Assembly: GCA_017441205.1 (NCBI GenBank)
Contig: JAFRYG010000109.1
Span: forward strand, 1-47,190
From: Pseudomonadota bacterium
Lineage (GTDB): Bacteria; Myxococcota_A; Bradymonadia; UBA4248
Reading direction: 5' to 3'
DNA: 47,190 nucleotides
The notes beneath the pieces are model-generated. The model did not search any database and was not told the DNA's origin. It saw only the letters and a program-made list of their open reading frames with translations. This document shows, one piece after another, positions 25,095-33,473 of the stretch. A program made the position numbers and the translations under genes. Position 1 is the first letter of the stretch; the number at the start of each line of letters is the position of its first letter.

Positions 25095-25123
25095 TTGACT
25101 GGTTATCGGTAATTTACGATAAT
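25095..25123 (+). promoter_or_regulatory. Sigma70-type promoter of tRNA-Leu
   Basis: TTGACT (25095-25100) and GATAAT (25118-25123) are 17 nt apart, with transcription expected to start about 6 nt before the tRNA. Confidence 0.85.
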
Positions 25124-25135
25124 ATCAGACCGTAC

Positions 25136-25219
25136 GCCGGGGTGGCGGAACTGGTAGACGCACCAGACTCAAAATCTGGCGGGGGCAACTCCATATCGGT
25201 TCGATTCCGATCCTCGGTA
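25136..25219 (+). tRNA. tRNA-Leu (CAA)
   Basis: The 84-nt gene has acceptor GCCGGGG pairing with CCTCGGT, anticodon stem CCAGA/TCTGG around loop CTCAAAA (anticodon CAA, reads UUG), a long class II variable arm (CGGGGGCAACTCC) and T-arm ATCGG-TTCGATT-CCGAT. The discriminator is A and the CCA end is not encoded. It has its own promoter and terminator. Confidence 0.95.
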
Positions 25220-25226
25220 TGAAAAA

Positions 25227-25254
25227 AGCGCTCAGATTTGAGCGCTTTTTTTTT
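25227..25254 (+). terminator. Rho-independent terminator of tRNA-Leu
   Basis: AGCGCTCA and TGAGCGCT pair over a 4-nt loop, followed by eight or more T. It starts 8 nt after the tRNA. Confidence 0.95.
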
Positions 25255-25350
25255 GCTTTATATTGCTATCATGCTGAACTGCGGAGTCCATGCGGCTCTT
25301 CGGGGTGCCATTGGCACCCCCGGTTATTATCCCAGAGGTGACGCCTTCCA

Positions 25351-25439
25351 GTCGTGGCGATTTAATATTGGGTGCGCCCTTGTGTGATGGCTTGGTCACT
25401 CGCGCCTGCACATTTTAGTCGTGGCGATTTTATATTGGG
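25351..25439. repeat. 22-nt direct repeat upstream of nadD
   Basis: GTCGTGGCGATTTAATATTG (25351-) and GTCGTGGCGATTTTATATTG (25418-) are two copies of one element differing at a single base, 67 nt apart. A GGGGTGCC/GGCACCCC hairpin lies just upstream (25304-25321). Confidence 0.75.
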
Positions 25440-25471
25440 CGATCCTTTGGCTCTTCCGGTTATTAATGTAT

Positions 25472-26044
25472 ATGACGGACATCATTTTATATGGTGGATC
25501 GTTTAATCCACCGCATATTTCACATTTGCTTTTTGCGACATCCCTGCGAGCGTTTTTTCCGGATGCGGAAGTATGGATAGCGCCGACATACAGTCATGCG
25601 TTCCACAAATCCCTGATGCCGTTTGATTTGCGTCTGAGGATGCTTCATGCCATGTTTGAGGATATCCGTGGGATAAAGATATCGACGATTGAGCGCGATC
25701 TGCATGAGTCCACGAGTTACACCATCGATGTCGTGCGGGCGTTAAAACAACAGAATCCGGATGCCGTGATCCATATTGCCGTGGGAGCGGATATCGTTCC
25801 GACACTTCCACAGTGGCGCGAATATGAAGCCTTGTGCAGTCTGGCGGAATTTCTGATCTTTCCTCGGGAAGGATACGACAACACGATGGCTGTGAGTATT
25901 CCGCATCTGCCTGAGATTTCGAGCAGTGAGATTAGGGATTGTATGGAGCGCGGGGATTATGAGACTGTTCGCAGATTTGTTCCCAGGCGCGTTCTGGATA
26001 TTTTGCAGGAATACGCATTGAAGCCTTGCCAAAGTCACGATTGA
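25472..26044 (+). CDS. nadD: Nicotinate-nucleotide adenylyltransferase
   Basis: This 190-residue enzyme (from the ATG at 25472) joins nicotinate mononucleotide with ATP to form deamido-NAD in NAD biosynthesis. The nucleotidyltransferase motif GGSFNPPHISHLLFA at the N-terminus and the C-terminal ISSSEIRDCMERGDYETVRRFVP (ISSTxIR) are diagnostic. VGADIVPTLPQWREYEAL is the central GxD...W motif. Starts at 25466 or 25421 are possible in frame but add a hydrophobic, unrelated prefix. No good ribosome-binding site is seen. Start choice is therefore based on where homology begins. Confidence 0.93.
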   Translation: MTDIILYGGSFNPPHISHLLFATSLRAFFPDAEVWIAPTYSHAFHKSLMPFDLRLRMLHAMFEDIRGIKISTIERDLHESTSYTIDVVRALKQQNPDAVIHIAVGADIVPTLPQWREYEALCSLAEFLIFPREGYDNTMAVSIPHLPEISSSEIRDCMERGDYETVRRFVPRRVLDILQEYALKPCQSHD

Positions 26045-26158
26045 AATACGGAACGATTCTCTTTGGCTAGGTGTGTTAACTGCGCTGATGTTGGGATGTG
26101 AGCTGAGCCTGGAGAATGGCAACTCTTCGGGCTCAGTTTACATCGGCAGTACTATTGA

Positions 26159-28216
26159 TCACGTACCCGGCTGAGCGTATCCGGTCGAAACTTCCTGAGC
26201 TGAACACGTCCAGCGGAAATTATCGATAATGACGGTGGAGTCATATGCAGAATCGCCCGTATCCCAGATATAGAAGTCGAGGTTGAATACCTGTCCCGGT
26301 TGTATAGGAGCAGAAGTTGTCAGCCATGCTGTTCCGCCGCCGCGTCCGCCGGACGAGCTGCTCATGAAGGGGTTGGGATAATATGCAGCCAAAGCATCCG
26401 GGCCATCCGGGCAGGAACCGCATTCATTCTTCTCGTTGCAGGTAAGGTTGGCCGGGCAGGTTTTACTGATGCAGGAGCGCGGCGCGCATGTCGTGAAGAG
26501 GGAATTGTTGACGGATATTGGGTTTCCGGCATTGTCGAATGTGATATTGCCATCTTCGTCGCTCACTTGTTTATTGCCGTTGGTATCGACAAATGGCTTT
26601 CCGTTTTCGTCGGTTAAAAGAGTGAGGAAGAAGTCGTTGAAGGTGCTGCAAACGAATTGCGGGTATTCACGGCTGAAGAAACGGAAGTCGAACTTGAATC
26701 CATTCGCAGAATCCGGCGCACGCAGCTTGAGATGCAGATGTACGGAGTCGTTGATTATACTCGATGTCTTGCATGATTCATGCGATTGAAGCGTACCATT
26801 ATGCGCATTGCTGTAGACCTCAGGAATCGTGCCGCCAGTGTTGAAGTGTTCGTCAGTAGCCGACACAGTTCCGAAGACGTCGTCTGCTCCTCCGGAGGAA
26901 AGAATGGCAAAAGTTTCGCCGTTTTGCGGTACGATCAGAGGGTTGCCGGAAACATCCTTCATGGCGGATTTGACATTGACCTGACGGCTCGAAACATGCT
27001 CTGACGATCCGGATTGAGTCAGACTGAATTCCAGAATACCGGGGTCTGAAGATGCCACACTTACCGGTGGGAGGCAGAGATCAAATGCTTTGGCAAGATC
27101 AAGGGCTTTTCCTGGAATTGCCGTTTCTGAATCGTTGTATTGATAGTCAGATTCCGAACTGCATGTTTCGTTATAGAATGAACACTCGGCATAATTGGAT
27201 GTGCATGGGATATCCGGACTTTCATCCACCTGTGCGTTGCAGTTGTCGTCAATCTGATTGCCGAAACAGTCTCCGGGCTGTCCGGGATGAACGTACTGCG
27301 GCTGGCTGGTATTGCACATTTCGGCGTTGTCGCAGCAGTCTGTCGGAGAACCGTTCATCGAACAGACTGTGAATCCGTCGCCATCCTGATCCTGTTTGGA
27401 ATCCGGAATGCCGTTGCAGTCGAGGTCCTGATCTTCGGTTTCGCATTTATAGTCAGTCGAAGGAACGCCCATGCCGATGCATTCTGAAGTATCCCAGAAC
27501 CGTGACCCGTTTTCATCTTCGATGCAGGGATAGTAACCGATTTTGCATTCGCCGATGTTCATATACTGGAGATCGCCAGTATAGCAGGGCAGCTGGCTTC
27601 CGAGGTTGCACTCGTAGTTCAGCGTCATTGAATTGATGGAAACACAGATATTGTCCTGGGGAATGAGACCATCGGCGCAGGAAATGAGTTTACATGTGCC
27701 ATCATCGCAGCGCATGGTTTTTCCGTTTTCCGGCATTTCGTTATTGCAGTTATGATCACAGTCGCCGCAATGTTCTGTGGATCGCGCAAGATCGATGCAG
27801 AAAGGATCGCAGAAGGTCGTATTTTCGGAGCAGTTGACTTTGCATTCCCCATCGGAACAGACGTAGTTGGGGGGGCATTGTTCACATGTCGGACCACAGC
27901 AATCCGGGATGTCGATTTCACAATGGTTGTCTTTAAGGCTAAGGCCTGTCTCGCATGCCTCTATAATGCATTCGCCATCGACACACTTTCCGGTACCCCA
28001 TCCTGCGATATTGAGACAGTTATTGTCGTGACTGCCGCAATGTTCAAGGGAATCTGCTTCGCAGGCTTTTGTATAAAAATGATAGCCGCCATCACATGTG
28101 ATAGGGGAAGCAGGAGGGCGTACATAGAGTTGTTCCTCTTCCGGCTCTTGTGAATCGTGACAGCTGCAGACAGAGATACATATCAATAGAGTTGCGAACG
28201 CGATCGATTTTTTCAT
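26159..28216 (-). CDS. Large Cys-rich lipoprotein with MopE-like and choice-of-anchor-L regions
   Basis: This 685-residue protein has a lipobox (ICISVCSC). Residues ~35-200 are a chain of small Cys-rich, EGF-like modules (GKCVDGECIIEACETGL, YVCSDGECKVNCSE). A MopE-type putative metal-binding segment follows (DSKQDQDGDGFTVC, CFGNQIDDNCNAQVDE). The C-terminal ~300 residues match the choice-of-anchor L domain: GFKFDFRFFSREYPQFVCST, FNDFF, GGTAWLTTSAPI and IWDTGDSAYDSTVIIDNFRW. Such proteins are cell-surface and typical of Myxococcota and relatives. The role is unknown. Transcription is isolated and convergent with nadD. Confidence 0.85.
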   Translation of the reverse strand: MKKSIAFATLLICISVCSCHDSQEPEEEQLYVRPPASPITCDGGYHFYTKACEADSLEHCGSHDNNCLNIAGWGTGKCVDGECIIEACETGLSLKDNHCEIDIPDCCGPTCEQCPPNYVCSDGECKVNCSENTTFCDPFCIDLARSTEHCGDCDHNCNNEMPENGKTMRCDDGTCKLISCADGLIPQDNICVSINSMTLNYECNLGSQLPCYTGDLQYMNIGECKIGYYPCIEDENGSRFWDTSECIGMGVPSTDYKCETEDQDLDCNGIPDSKQDQDGDGFTVCSMNGSPTDCCDNAEMCNTSQPQYVHPGQPGDCFGNQIDDNCNAQVDESPDIPCTSNYAECSFYNETCSSESDYQYNDSETAIPGKALDLAKAFDLCLPPVSVASSDPGILEFSLTQSGSSEHVSSRQVNVKSAMKDVSGNPLIVPQNGETFAILSSGGADDVFGTVSATDEHFNTGGTIPEVYSNAHNGTLQSHESCKTSSIINDSVHLHLKLRAPDSANGFKFDFRFFSREYPQFVCSTFNDFFLTLLTDENGKPFVDTNGNKQVSDEDGNITFDNAGNPISVNNSLFTTCAPRSCISKTCPANLTCNEKNECGSCPDGPDALAAYYPNPFMSSSSGGRGGGTAWLTTSAPIQPGQVFNLDFYIWDTGDSAYDSTVIIDNFRWTCSAQEVSTGYAQPGT

Positions 28217-28380
28217 GTGTTCCTCTTTTGAAATGATTCGTTTTGAATGGATTATTGCGTATCAATGTCCGAAAACTCAGGACTTCCAGTTGATAACCCG
28301 AATAGTTTAGCTTGCTGCGATAGTTTGGGCAATATCTGTATGTTGGAGTGTTTAAAAAATGGCTGTGCCCGTTGGTTTTA

Positions 28381-28526
28381 ATGGTTAATGCATAATGCAT
28401 AATGCATAATGGTTAATGCATAACTAAATGAATTGTTGTTAGAGACGTTCCTCGGGACGTCTGTACTGAAGATTATTGGGTTAATTCGTAATGTGTAATG
28501 CGTAATGCATGATGCGCAATGCGTGG
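28381..28526. repeat. Seven-nucleotide repeat arrays around a GAGACGTTCC palindrome
   Basis: TAATGCA units (28386-28424), then a GAGACGTTCC/GGGACGTCT palindrome with GTAC tail (28442-28466, one mismatch), then GTAATGC/GTAATGT-type units (28487-28522). The region 28217-28656 has no gene; it also holds a dispersed element (28538-28587) and an ACTATTC array (28620-28640). Confidence 0.8.
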
Positions 28527-28537
28527 AAAGGACAGAT

Positions 28538-28587
28538 CTAAAAAAATCGACATGCAAAGTGCAACAAATCGGTGATGACGGCATCAT
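28538..28587. repeat. Dispersed ~50-nt element, copy 2
   Basis: It matches 21461-21514 in the blocks CTAAAAAAATCG, ACAT, CAAAGTG, AACAAAT and CGGCATCAT, in the same order. Confidence 0.6.
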
Positions 28588-28656
28588 GTATTTGGGAGCT
28601 GGGAGTTCTCACAACTAACCACTATTCACTATTCACTATTTTCAGGAGTAATTGAG

Positions 28657-28983
28657 ATGGCACATTTATGGATGAACCTGCTTGCTGGTTTTCTGACGGC
28701 TCTGTTTCATTTTTCCGGTGAGGATGATGTTTTGCGGATATCCGGGAATCATCAGGAACTGTCGTACGTCGTAGTCGAACGTTTTGAAGGGATCCATGCA
28801 GTTTTGGAAGCGGAATCTGGATCATTTCGTATTCCCAGAACCGCCCTGCCCGATGGTGCGGATCGCGAAGGAACTGTTTTGGAGTGGCGCGTTTCGGAAC
28901 GGGAAATGGACAGACGCCTGGGGCTGGCACATGCGCGTCTGGAAAAGATGAAGTCAGAAAGCATGTTGAATATTGAGCTTTAG
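28657..28983 (+). CDS. DUF3006 domain protein
   Basis: This 108-residue protein has a short hydrophobic N-terminus (MAHLWMNLLAGFLTALFHF) and a DUF3006-like core: YVVVERFEGIHAVLEAESGS, FRIPRTALPDGADREGTVLE, then a C-terminal charged helix ERRLGLAHARLEKMK-like. DUF3006 proteins are small beta-rich proteins of unknown function, often beside secreted enzymes. CAGGAG stands 8 nt before the ATG, and a 7-nt repeat array ends directly upstream of this site. The cell-wall amidase follows on the same strand after 109 nt. Confidence 0.8.
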   Translation: MAHLWMNLLAGFLTALFHFSGEDDVLRISGNHQELSYVVVERFEGIHAVLEAESGSFRIPRTALPDGADREGTVLEWRVSEREMDRRLGLAHARLEKMKSESMLNIEL

Positions 28984-29091
28984 GCCGGACTCGGGAAAAA
29001 CTGAGCCATACGTTAAAAAGTTGCCCCAAAGCCTGAATTTCATAGTCTGTGGAAAATATCCCTGCCACGGGGTACTTCCGAGGTATGAACG

Positions 29092-29949
29092 ATGAGATTC
29101 AGAATAGGTTTTCCGTTATTTTTTCTGGTCAGTATGATGTGTTTGGATGCTGCGGCTGATCCGCAGCATGGGCTTCGTCTGGAATCACAGGCCGTAACGA
29201 CAGCCAGTGCGGGAGCCAAAGTTCATGTCATTGCCGAAACACCTGAATCCGCAGAACCGGCCAAAGCAGTTCCGATGGATGTAAGTGCAGAGAATGATTC
29301 TGATGACGGAAATGCTGTTGTTATGCCAGGTCCGCTTCGAACGATTGTGATCGATCCGGGGCACGGAGGAACGAACGAAGGTGCCATTGGCGTTGCCGGG
29401 ATTCATGAAAAATATCTGACACTTCAGATCGCCCTGCTGCTGGCCGATCGATTGCGCAAGTCCATGCCCGATGTTCAGATCGTGCTTACGCGCCAGAAGG
29501 ATCAGGGAATTTCGCTGGCGGAACGCATCGAAATGGCAAACAATTTGAAGGCCGATTTGTTTTTGAGTCTTCATTTTAACAGTTCGACAAATCCGGAAGC
29601 CATTGGATTTGAGAGCTTTTGGGTGGGCGATTACTGGGCTTCGGATATGGAAAAATCCGGAATTGAAATTACGGATGAAATCCGTTCGGAACGCGAACGC
29701 GCTGCCACTCTTGGGGAACGCATGGCGAATCAGTTTAACCGCGCAATGCGCCATCGGTTTGATGTGTTGGATCGCGGCGTAAAGCCTGGTGATTATACGG
29801 TTCTTACGCGCGCTGAGGTACCGGCTGTCGTCCTCGAAATGGGGTTTCTTTCGCATGCGCAGGAAGGCCTGGAACTTGTGACTCCCGCAACGCGAGCCAG
29901 AATCGTGGATGCTCTGGTGGACGCCGTCCGCGGATATGCAGGAAACTAA
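29092..29949 (+). CDS. N-acetylmuramoyl-L-alanine amidase (Amidase_3)
   Basis: This 285-residue exported zinc amidase cuts between muramic acid and L-alanine in peptidoglycan. A signal peptide (MRFRIGFPLFFLVSMMCLDA) and an Ala/Glu linker of ~60 residues precede the catalytic domain. It carries VIDPGHGGTNEGAIG (zinc His), HEKYLTLQIA (zinc Glu), LFLSLHFNSS (zinc His) and VVLEMGFLSH (catalytic Glu). It lacks the AMIN targeting domain of E. coli AmiC. It could serve in daughter-cell separation or wall recycling. Confidence 0.93.
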   Translation: MRFRIGFPLFFLVSMMCLDAAADPQHGLRLESQAVTTASAGAKVHVIAETPESAEPAKAVPMDVSAENDSDDGNAVVMPGPLRTIVIDPGHGGTNEGAIGVAGIHEKYLTLQIALLLADRLRKSMPDVQIVLTRQKDQGISLAERIEMANNLKADLFLSLHFNSSTNPEAIGFESFWVGDYWASDMEKSGIEITDEIRSERERAATLGERMANQFNRAMRHRFDVLDRGVKPGDYTVLTRAEVPAVVLEMGFLSHAQEGLELVTPATRARIVDALVDAVRGYAGN

Positions 29950-30011
29950 GGTAAGCCGATAACAGGACATCGCATTTGTCCCCTATAAACGATTGGATTC
30001 AGGAGAATAAA

Positions 30012-30323
30012 ATGGCATCGACAATCGACGAAATCAGCATTGATTACTTTGATGAAAACGGAAATCAGATTATTCGGCAGATAGATAAAGTCGTTCTGTC
30101 GAAAGGCGCATGGACGACGATAATGTTCCTTTATGTGGAGTGGGACAGACAAAAAGAGGTCTGGGGTGCCCCGAAAGCCAGGATCGATCGTTTTCAAAAG
30201 AAAAATGGTGAATATCGTTCCCAGTCCAAGTTCAAGTTCACATCTGCCAAACAGGCACAGCAAATCATGGATGTGTTTAAGAAGTGGATTGACTCGGGAA
30301 TGTTTTCGGGCGACGAAGAATAG
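30012..30323 (+). CDS. Small conserved protein, unknown function
   Basis: This 103-residue cytosolic protein has the ATG at 30012 preceded by CAGGAGAATAAA. It reads ISIDYFDENGNQIIRQIDKV, LSKGAWTTIMFLYVEWDRQK, RIDRFQKKNGEYRSQSKFKF, then TSAKQAQQIMDVFKKWID. The strand-rich first half and C-terminal helix are clear. I know of similar uncharacterised proteins in deltaproteobacteria but cannot name a family. A terminator lies 37 nt downstream. Confidence 0.8.
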   Translation: MASTIDEISIDYFDENGNQIIRQIDKVVLSKGAWTTIMFLYVEWDRQKEVWGAPKARIDRFQKKNGEYRSQSKFKFTSAKQAQQIMDVFKKWIDSGMFSGDEE

Positions 30324-30360
30324 ATTTTTGACTTGAAAAAGTCGGCTTTATGCCTACATT

Positions 30361-30388
30361 AACGCGCCACGTGCATGGCGCGTTTTTT
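30361..30388 (+). terminator. Rho-independent terminator
   Basis: AACGCGCCA and TGGCGCGTT pair over a CGTGCA loop, then T6. Confidence 0.9.
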
Positions 30389-30477
30389 GTGTATCAGTGA
30401 GAAAGAAAATTGTCCGGTGCTGCCTTGAGATCTTATTGTTCCGATGGGGCACGGGTTCGCATAATTGGAGTATTTAC

Positions 30478-31206
30478 ATGAGTATCTTTAATGCAATACG
30501 ACGCTTTTTTAAACCGACTCCGGCAGAAAAGACCGAAAAGCTTCGGCGTCGTGTTGTCAATATGTATGGCAATGCCGACGAGCGGCGGTATGCGATCGTC
30601 CAGCTTTCGGAGATGGGGCCTGAACTGGCTCCGCGCCCGCTTATCGAGCGCTTTACGTGCCGATGCGAAAACGGCACGATCGATGCGGACGAAAAGGAAC
30701 TGACCAAGAATCTGCTCGTCAATCTGGGAACGGCGAGCATCGAGCCGCTTAAGAGCTTTTTGCGCAATAATGATAAGGATTTTAACTGGCCATATCGCAC
30801 GCTGAGTGAATTGCTGACACACGAGGAGCTTGTGAATTTCCTGGTGGAGCTGCTCGACTCGATTGGTCCCGAATACGTCCGCGATCCGGAGCGCAAGGAA
30901 CAGCTCATGCTCGTTCTGAAATCCTTTAAGGAAGATCGCATCTGCAAGGCAATTTTGCCCTATCTCGGGGACGATAATGAGACGATTCGGTTTGTTGCTG
31001 CCGATACGGTGATCGAGCAGGCGCATGAAGACGGCATCAGGGCTTTGGCCGAAAGAATGACCAAAGAGAACAGTCAGCGTGTTTTGACGTTGATTGCGAC
31101 GGCATTTCGTGACAAAGGTTGGTTGGTGGATGAATCTCTGCGAGAGGATGTTGAAAAGAATCTTCCCGCTGGATTTCGCATCAATTCCAAGGGTATGATT
31201 CTGTAG
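30478..31206 (+). CDS. HEAT-repeat-like protein
   Basis: This 242-residue protein starts at the ATG at 30478 (GGAG upstream). It has repeating helical pairs in the HEAT style: RRYAIVQLSEMGPELAPRPL, NLLVNLGTASIEPLKSFLRN, AILPYLGDDNETIRFVAADT, VIEQAHEDGIRALAERM. The N-terminus is basic (FNAIRRFFKPTPAEKTEKLR). No signal peptide, so probably cytosolic. HEAT repeats mediate protein contacts; the partner is unknown. The next gene (bamD) starts 46 nt after the stop, so they may share a transcript. Confidence 0.75.
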   Translation: MSIFNAIRRFFKPTPAEKTEKLRRRVVNMYGNADERRYAIVQLSEMGPELAPRPLIERFTCRCENGTIDADEKELTKNLLVNLGTASIEPLKSFLRNNDKDFNWPYRTLSELLTHEELVNFLVELLDSIGPEYVRDPERKEQLMLVLKSFKEDRICKAILPYLGDDNETIRFVAADTVIEQAHEDGIRALAERMTKENSQRVLTLIATAFRDKGWLVDESLREDVEKNLPAGFRINSKGMIL

Positions 31207-31252
31207 AAGCGGCGAGAGCCGATCCCCGTCCAGAATGTCATTACAAGGCGCT

Positions 31253-32038
31253 ATGAAACGCATTATTGCTCTGTTATTTGTATTATTGCTCTGTGGCTGC
31301 GGTACCTCCCACAAAACCGTCTTTCAGGGAGAGCCCAAAAGTGAGGCGGAAGCCGCATACCGTGCTGCGGTCAAGACGCTCGAGAGCGGTTCCTATGAGG
31401 ATTCCATCAAGGCGTTTCATGCCATCAAACTGAAGTATCCTTATGCGACGCGCTGGGCGACACTCTGCGATCTGCGCATTGCGGATGCATATCGCGAAAG
31501 CGGCGAATATTCTCAGGCTGCCGTCAGTTATCAGGCATTTATTCGCACCTATCCGGCGCATTCTGATATTGCCTATGCGACATATCAGGCTGCGAACTGC
31601 TATTACGAAATGATGCCGAGCGATTTCTTCATCCTGCCGGATCCCTGGCAGCGCGATCGCAAATCGACTTCGCAGGCAGAGACTGCACTGCATCTGTTTC
31701 TGAAGCGTTATCCGACAGATGAAAATGCACCGAAGGCGCAGGAACAGTATGAGGAAGTCCGGCGCCGCCTTGCCAGTCACGAGCTCTATGTTGCGGAATA
31801 CAACTTCAAACACAAGGCATATCAGGGAACGGTCAATCGTCTGGTTGGCCTGCTCGATACCTATCCCGAATCTGCAGTCGTTCCCAAAGCGCACATTCTG
31901 CTTGCGCACAGCTATCTTAAACTCAAGGATCCGGTCTCAGCAAAGCAGGTCCTCACTCGCCTCGTCGAAAAGTATCCGGATACGGAACAGGCAAAGGATG
32001 CGCGCGACTGGATAGCCAAAAATACTGAGGTTCCGTGA
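31253..32038 (+). CDS. bamD: Outer membrane assembly lipoprotein BamD
   Basis: This 261-residue lipoprotein has a lipobox LLLCGC and TPR-like repeats covering the rest (AYRAAVKTLESGSYEDSIKA, AVSYQAFIRTYPAHSDIAYA, VAEYNFKHKAYQGTVNRLVG, PKAHILLAHSYLKLKDPVSA). The pattern YERAM..-like 'DPWQRD' after 'MPSDFF' matches the BamD family, and the length is normal. It is an inner-leaflet outer-membrane lipoprotein that works with BamA in inserting beta-barrels, which suits the several barrels in this window. The start is taken as ATG 31253 (MKRIIALL). Confidence 0.9.
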   Translation: MKRIIALLFVLLLCGCGTSHKTVFQGEPKSEAEAAYRAAVKTLESGSYEDSIKAFHAIKLKYPYATRWATLCDLRIADAYRESGEYSQAAVSYQAFIRTYPAHSDIAYATYQAANCYYEMMPSDFFILPDPWQRDRKSTSQAETALHLFLKRYPTDENAPKAQEQYEEVRRRLASHELYVAEYNFKHKAYQGTVNRLVGLLDTYPESAVVPKAHILLAHSYLKLKDPVSAKQVLTRLVEKYPDTEQAKDARDWIAKNTEVP

Positions 32039-32045
32039 GGTTTTG

Positions 32046-32118
32046 TGGCGGCGGCCTTTTGCCTGCGGCAATACGGCCTGCCCGTCGCGTCTATCCGCCG
32101 TTGCCGGATACGCCGCGA
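32046..32118. repeat. Two family-A hairpins, reverse orientation
   Basis: TTGCC/GGCAA with ATACGG (32057-32073) and TATCCG/CGGATA (32092-32110). They lie just after bamD. Confidence 0.7.
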
Positions 32119-32176
32119 CAAATGCTGTTGGTATTTGAATCTTTCCGTACATCGATCATCATCATAAGGAGGAGAT

Positions 32177-32359
32177 ATGGGAACAGACCTGAAAAAAGCC
32201 GGTCGGGCAAATAAAGTGGGGGTTGCTCTGTTCGGAGTCGGTTCTGTCGTGAGTTTCATTTTGACTTACTGGATTCTCGGCATTCTTTTGCTGGGCGGTG
32301 CGGCATACTGCTTCTGGGGTCTGATGAAGGATTATGCCAGATCCGGAAAACGGTTTTGA
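32177..32359 (+). CDS. Small two-helix membrane protein
   Basis: This 60-residue protein has a strong ribosome-binding site (AAGGAGGAGAT) before the ATG. Two hydrophobic segments (VGVALFGVGSVVSFILTYWI and LGILLLGGAAYCFWGLMKDY) form a hairpin. Both ends are basic. The function is unknown. Confidence 0.7.
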   Translation: MGTDLKKAGRANKVGVALFGVGSVVSFILTYWILGILLLGGAAYCFWGLMKDYARSGKRF

Positions 32360-32392
32360 GAAACAAATCCCGTTCGCCCCTGCGTTCCGCAG

Positions 32393-32680
32393 GGATTGCC
32401 CGACAAAAGCTTTTTGGGAATCCCCTACGGGGATAATTAGAATGCCCCTTTTTGCCCCCCCGGTATTCGCTGTGCTCAAACCGGGGGCTACAAACCGTGA
32501 AGTCCTACGGACTTCTTTATTTCTACATGAGATTGTTGCTTTAAGGATTGCCCAACAAAAGCCTTTTGGGAATCCCCTACGGGGATAATTAGAATGCCCC
32601 TTTTTGACCCCCCGGTATTCGCTGTGCTCAAACCGTTGTCTGCAAACCGTGAATTCCTACGGACTTCTCTATTTCTTCAT
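32393..32680. repeat. 136-nt direct repeat pair
   Basis: Copies at 32393-32528 and 32545-32680 are separated by 16 nt and differ at about 10 positions by eye. Each contains a GAATCCCCTACGGGGATAATT hairpin core (arms ATCCCC/GGGGAT), CCGGTATTCGCTGTGCTC and AGTCC/ATTCCTACGGACTTC with a small stem. The rest of the 32360-32840 gap shows no gene. Confidence 0.85.
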
Positions 32681-32840
32681 AAAAATGAAAGCCATATTCT
32701 CGCTGGTTAAACATAGTCAGAATTAAAGCGACAGAACTGTCAGCTCCGGTAAATATAAATTTATATTTTGTATGAGATATGATATTTGTCTGTCACATGG
32801 CAATGGAGCCGTTAACCGACAGTGAGAAGGAGAAAGATTA

Positions 32841-33407
32841 ATGGGTTTGTTGGATTGCTCAGATTATATGATTCGTCGGCGCATGTTTTCGATCGGCGGT
32901 GCTTTTGACATTTATGACATGAACGGCAATCAGATCGGACACTGTCGTCAGAAAGCATTCAAGCTCAAAGAAGATATCCGCATTTTTACAGATGAGACAA
33001 AATCGACCGAAATTCTGACCATCAAGGCACAGCAGGTGATTGATTTTTCTGCATCCTACGATGTCGTGACCACTTCGGACTCGAAGCACTGGGGCGTCTG
33101 GCAGCGCAAGGGCTGGAGCTCAATTCTGCGCGATTCCTGGAAACTTCATACATCGACCGGCACTGACCTGGTTCTGGAAGAGGATTCGATGTTCATGGCA
33201 TTTCTGCGCCGTTTCCTCACCAACCTGATCCCGCAGGATTTCCAGCTCAAGAACGGAGATACGGTCGTTGCGGAATTCAAACAGCATTTCAATCCGTTTA
33301 TCTTTAAACTCGATGTCCATATCCTGACGCCGGATGGCAACAATATGGCGCCGCTGATTGCGGCAGCAGCCATTTTGCTGAGTGCCATCGAAGGACGCCA
33401 GAGCTAA
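32841..33407 (+). CDS. LURP-one/phospholipid scramblase-like protein
   Basis: This 188-residue protein has the twelve-stranded tubby-like pattern of the LURP-one-related/scramblase family: MIRRRMFSIGGAFDIYDMNG, HCRQKAFKLKEDIRIFTDET, DFSASYDVVTTSDSKHWGVW and a C-terminal hydrophobic helix (NNMAPLIAAAAILLSAIE). Most bacterial members have no known function; the fold suggests membrane association. The ATG follows GAAGGAGAAAGATTA. A terminator follows the gene. Confidence 0.8.
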   Translation: MGLLDCSDYMIRRRMFSIGGAFDIYDMNGNQIGHCRQKAFKLKEDIRIFTDETKSTEILTIKAQQVIDFSASYDVVTTSDSKHWGVWQRKGWSSILRDSWKLHTSTGTDLVLEEDSMFMAFLRRFLTNLIPQDFQLKNGDTVVAEFKQHFNPFIFKLDVHILTPDGNNMAPLIAAAAILLSAIEGRQS

Positions 33408-33420
33408 TCATTCGATTGCG

Positions 33421-33449
33421 GCCCAATCTTCCGGATTGGGCTTTTTTTT
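33421..33449 (+). terminator. Rho-independent terminator
   Basis: GCCCAATC and GATTGGGC pair, followed by T8. Confidence 0.92.
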
Positions 33450-33473
33450 GCCGTTTTCCAAAAAAGAAAATGC

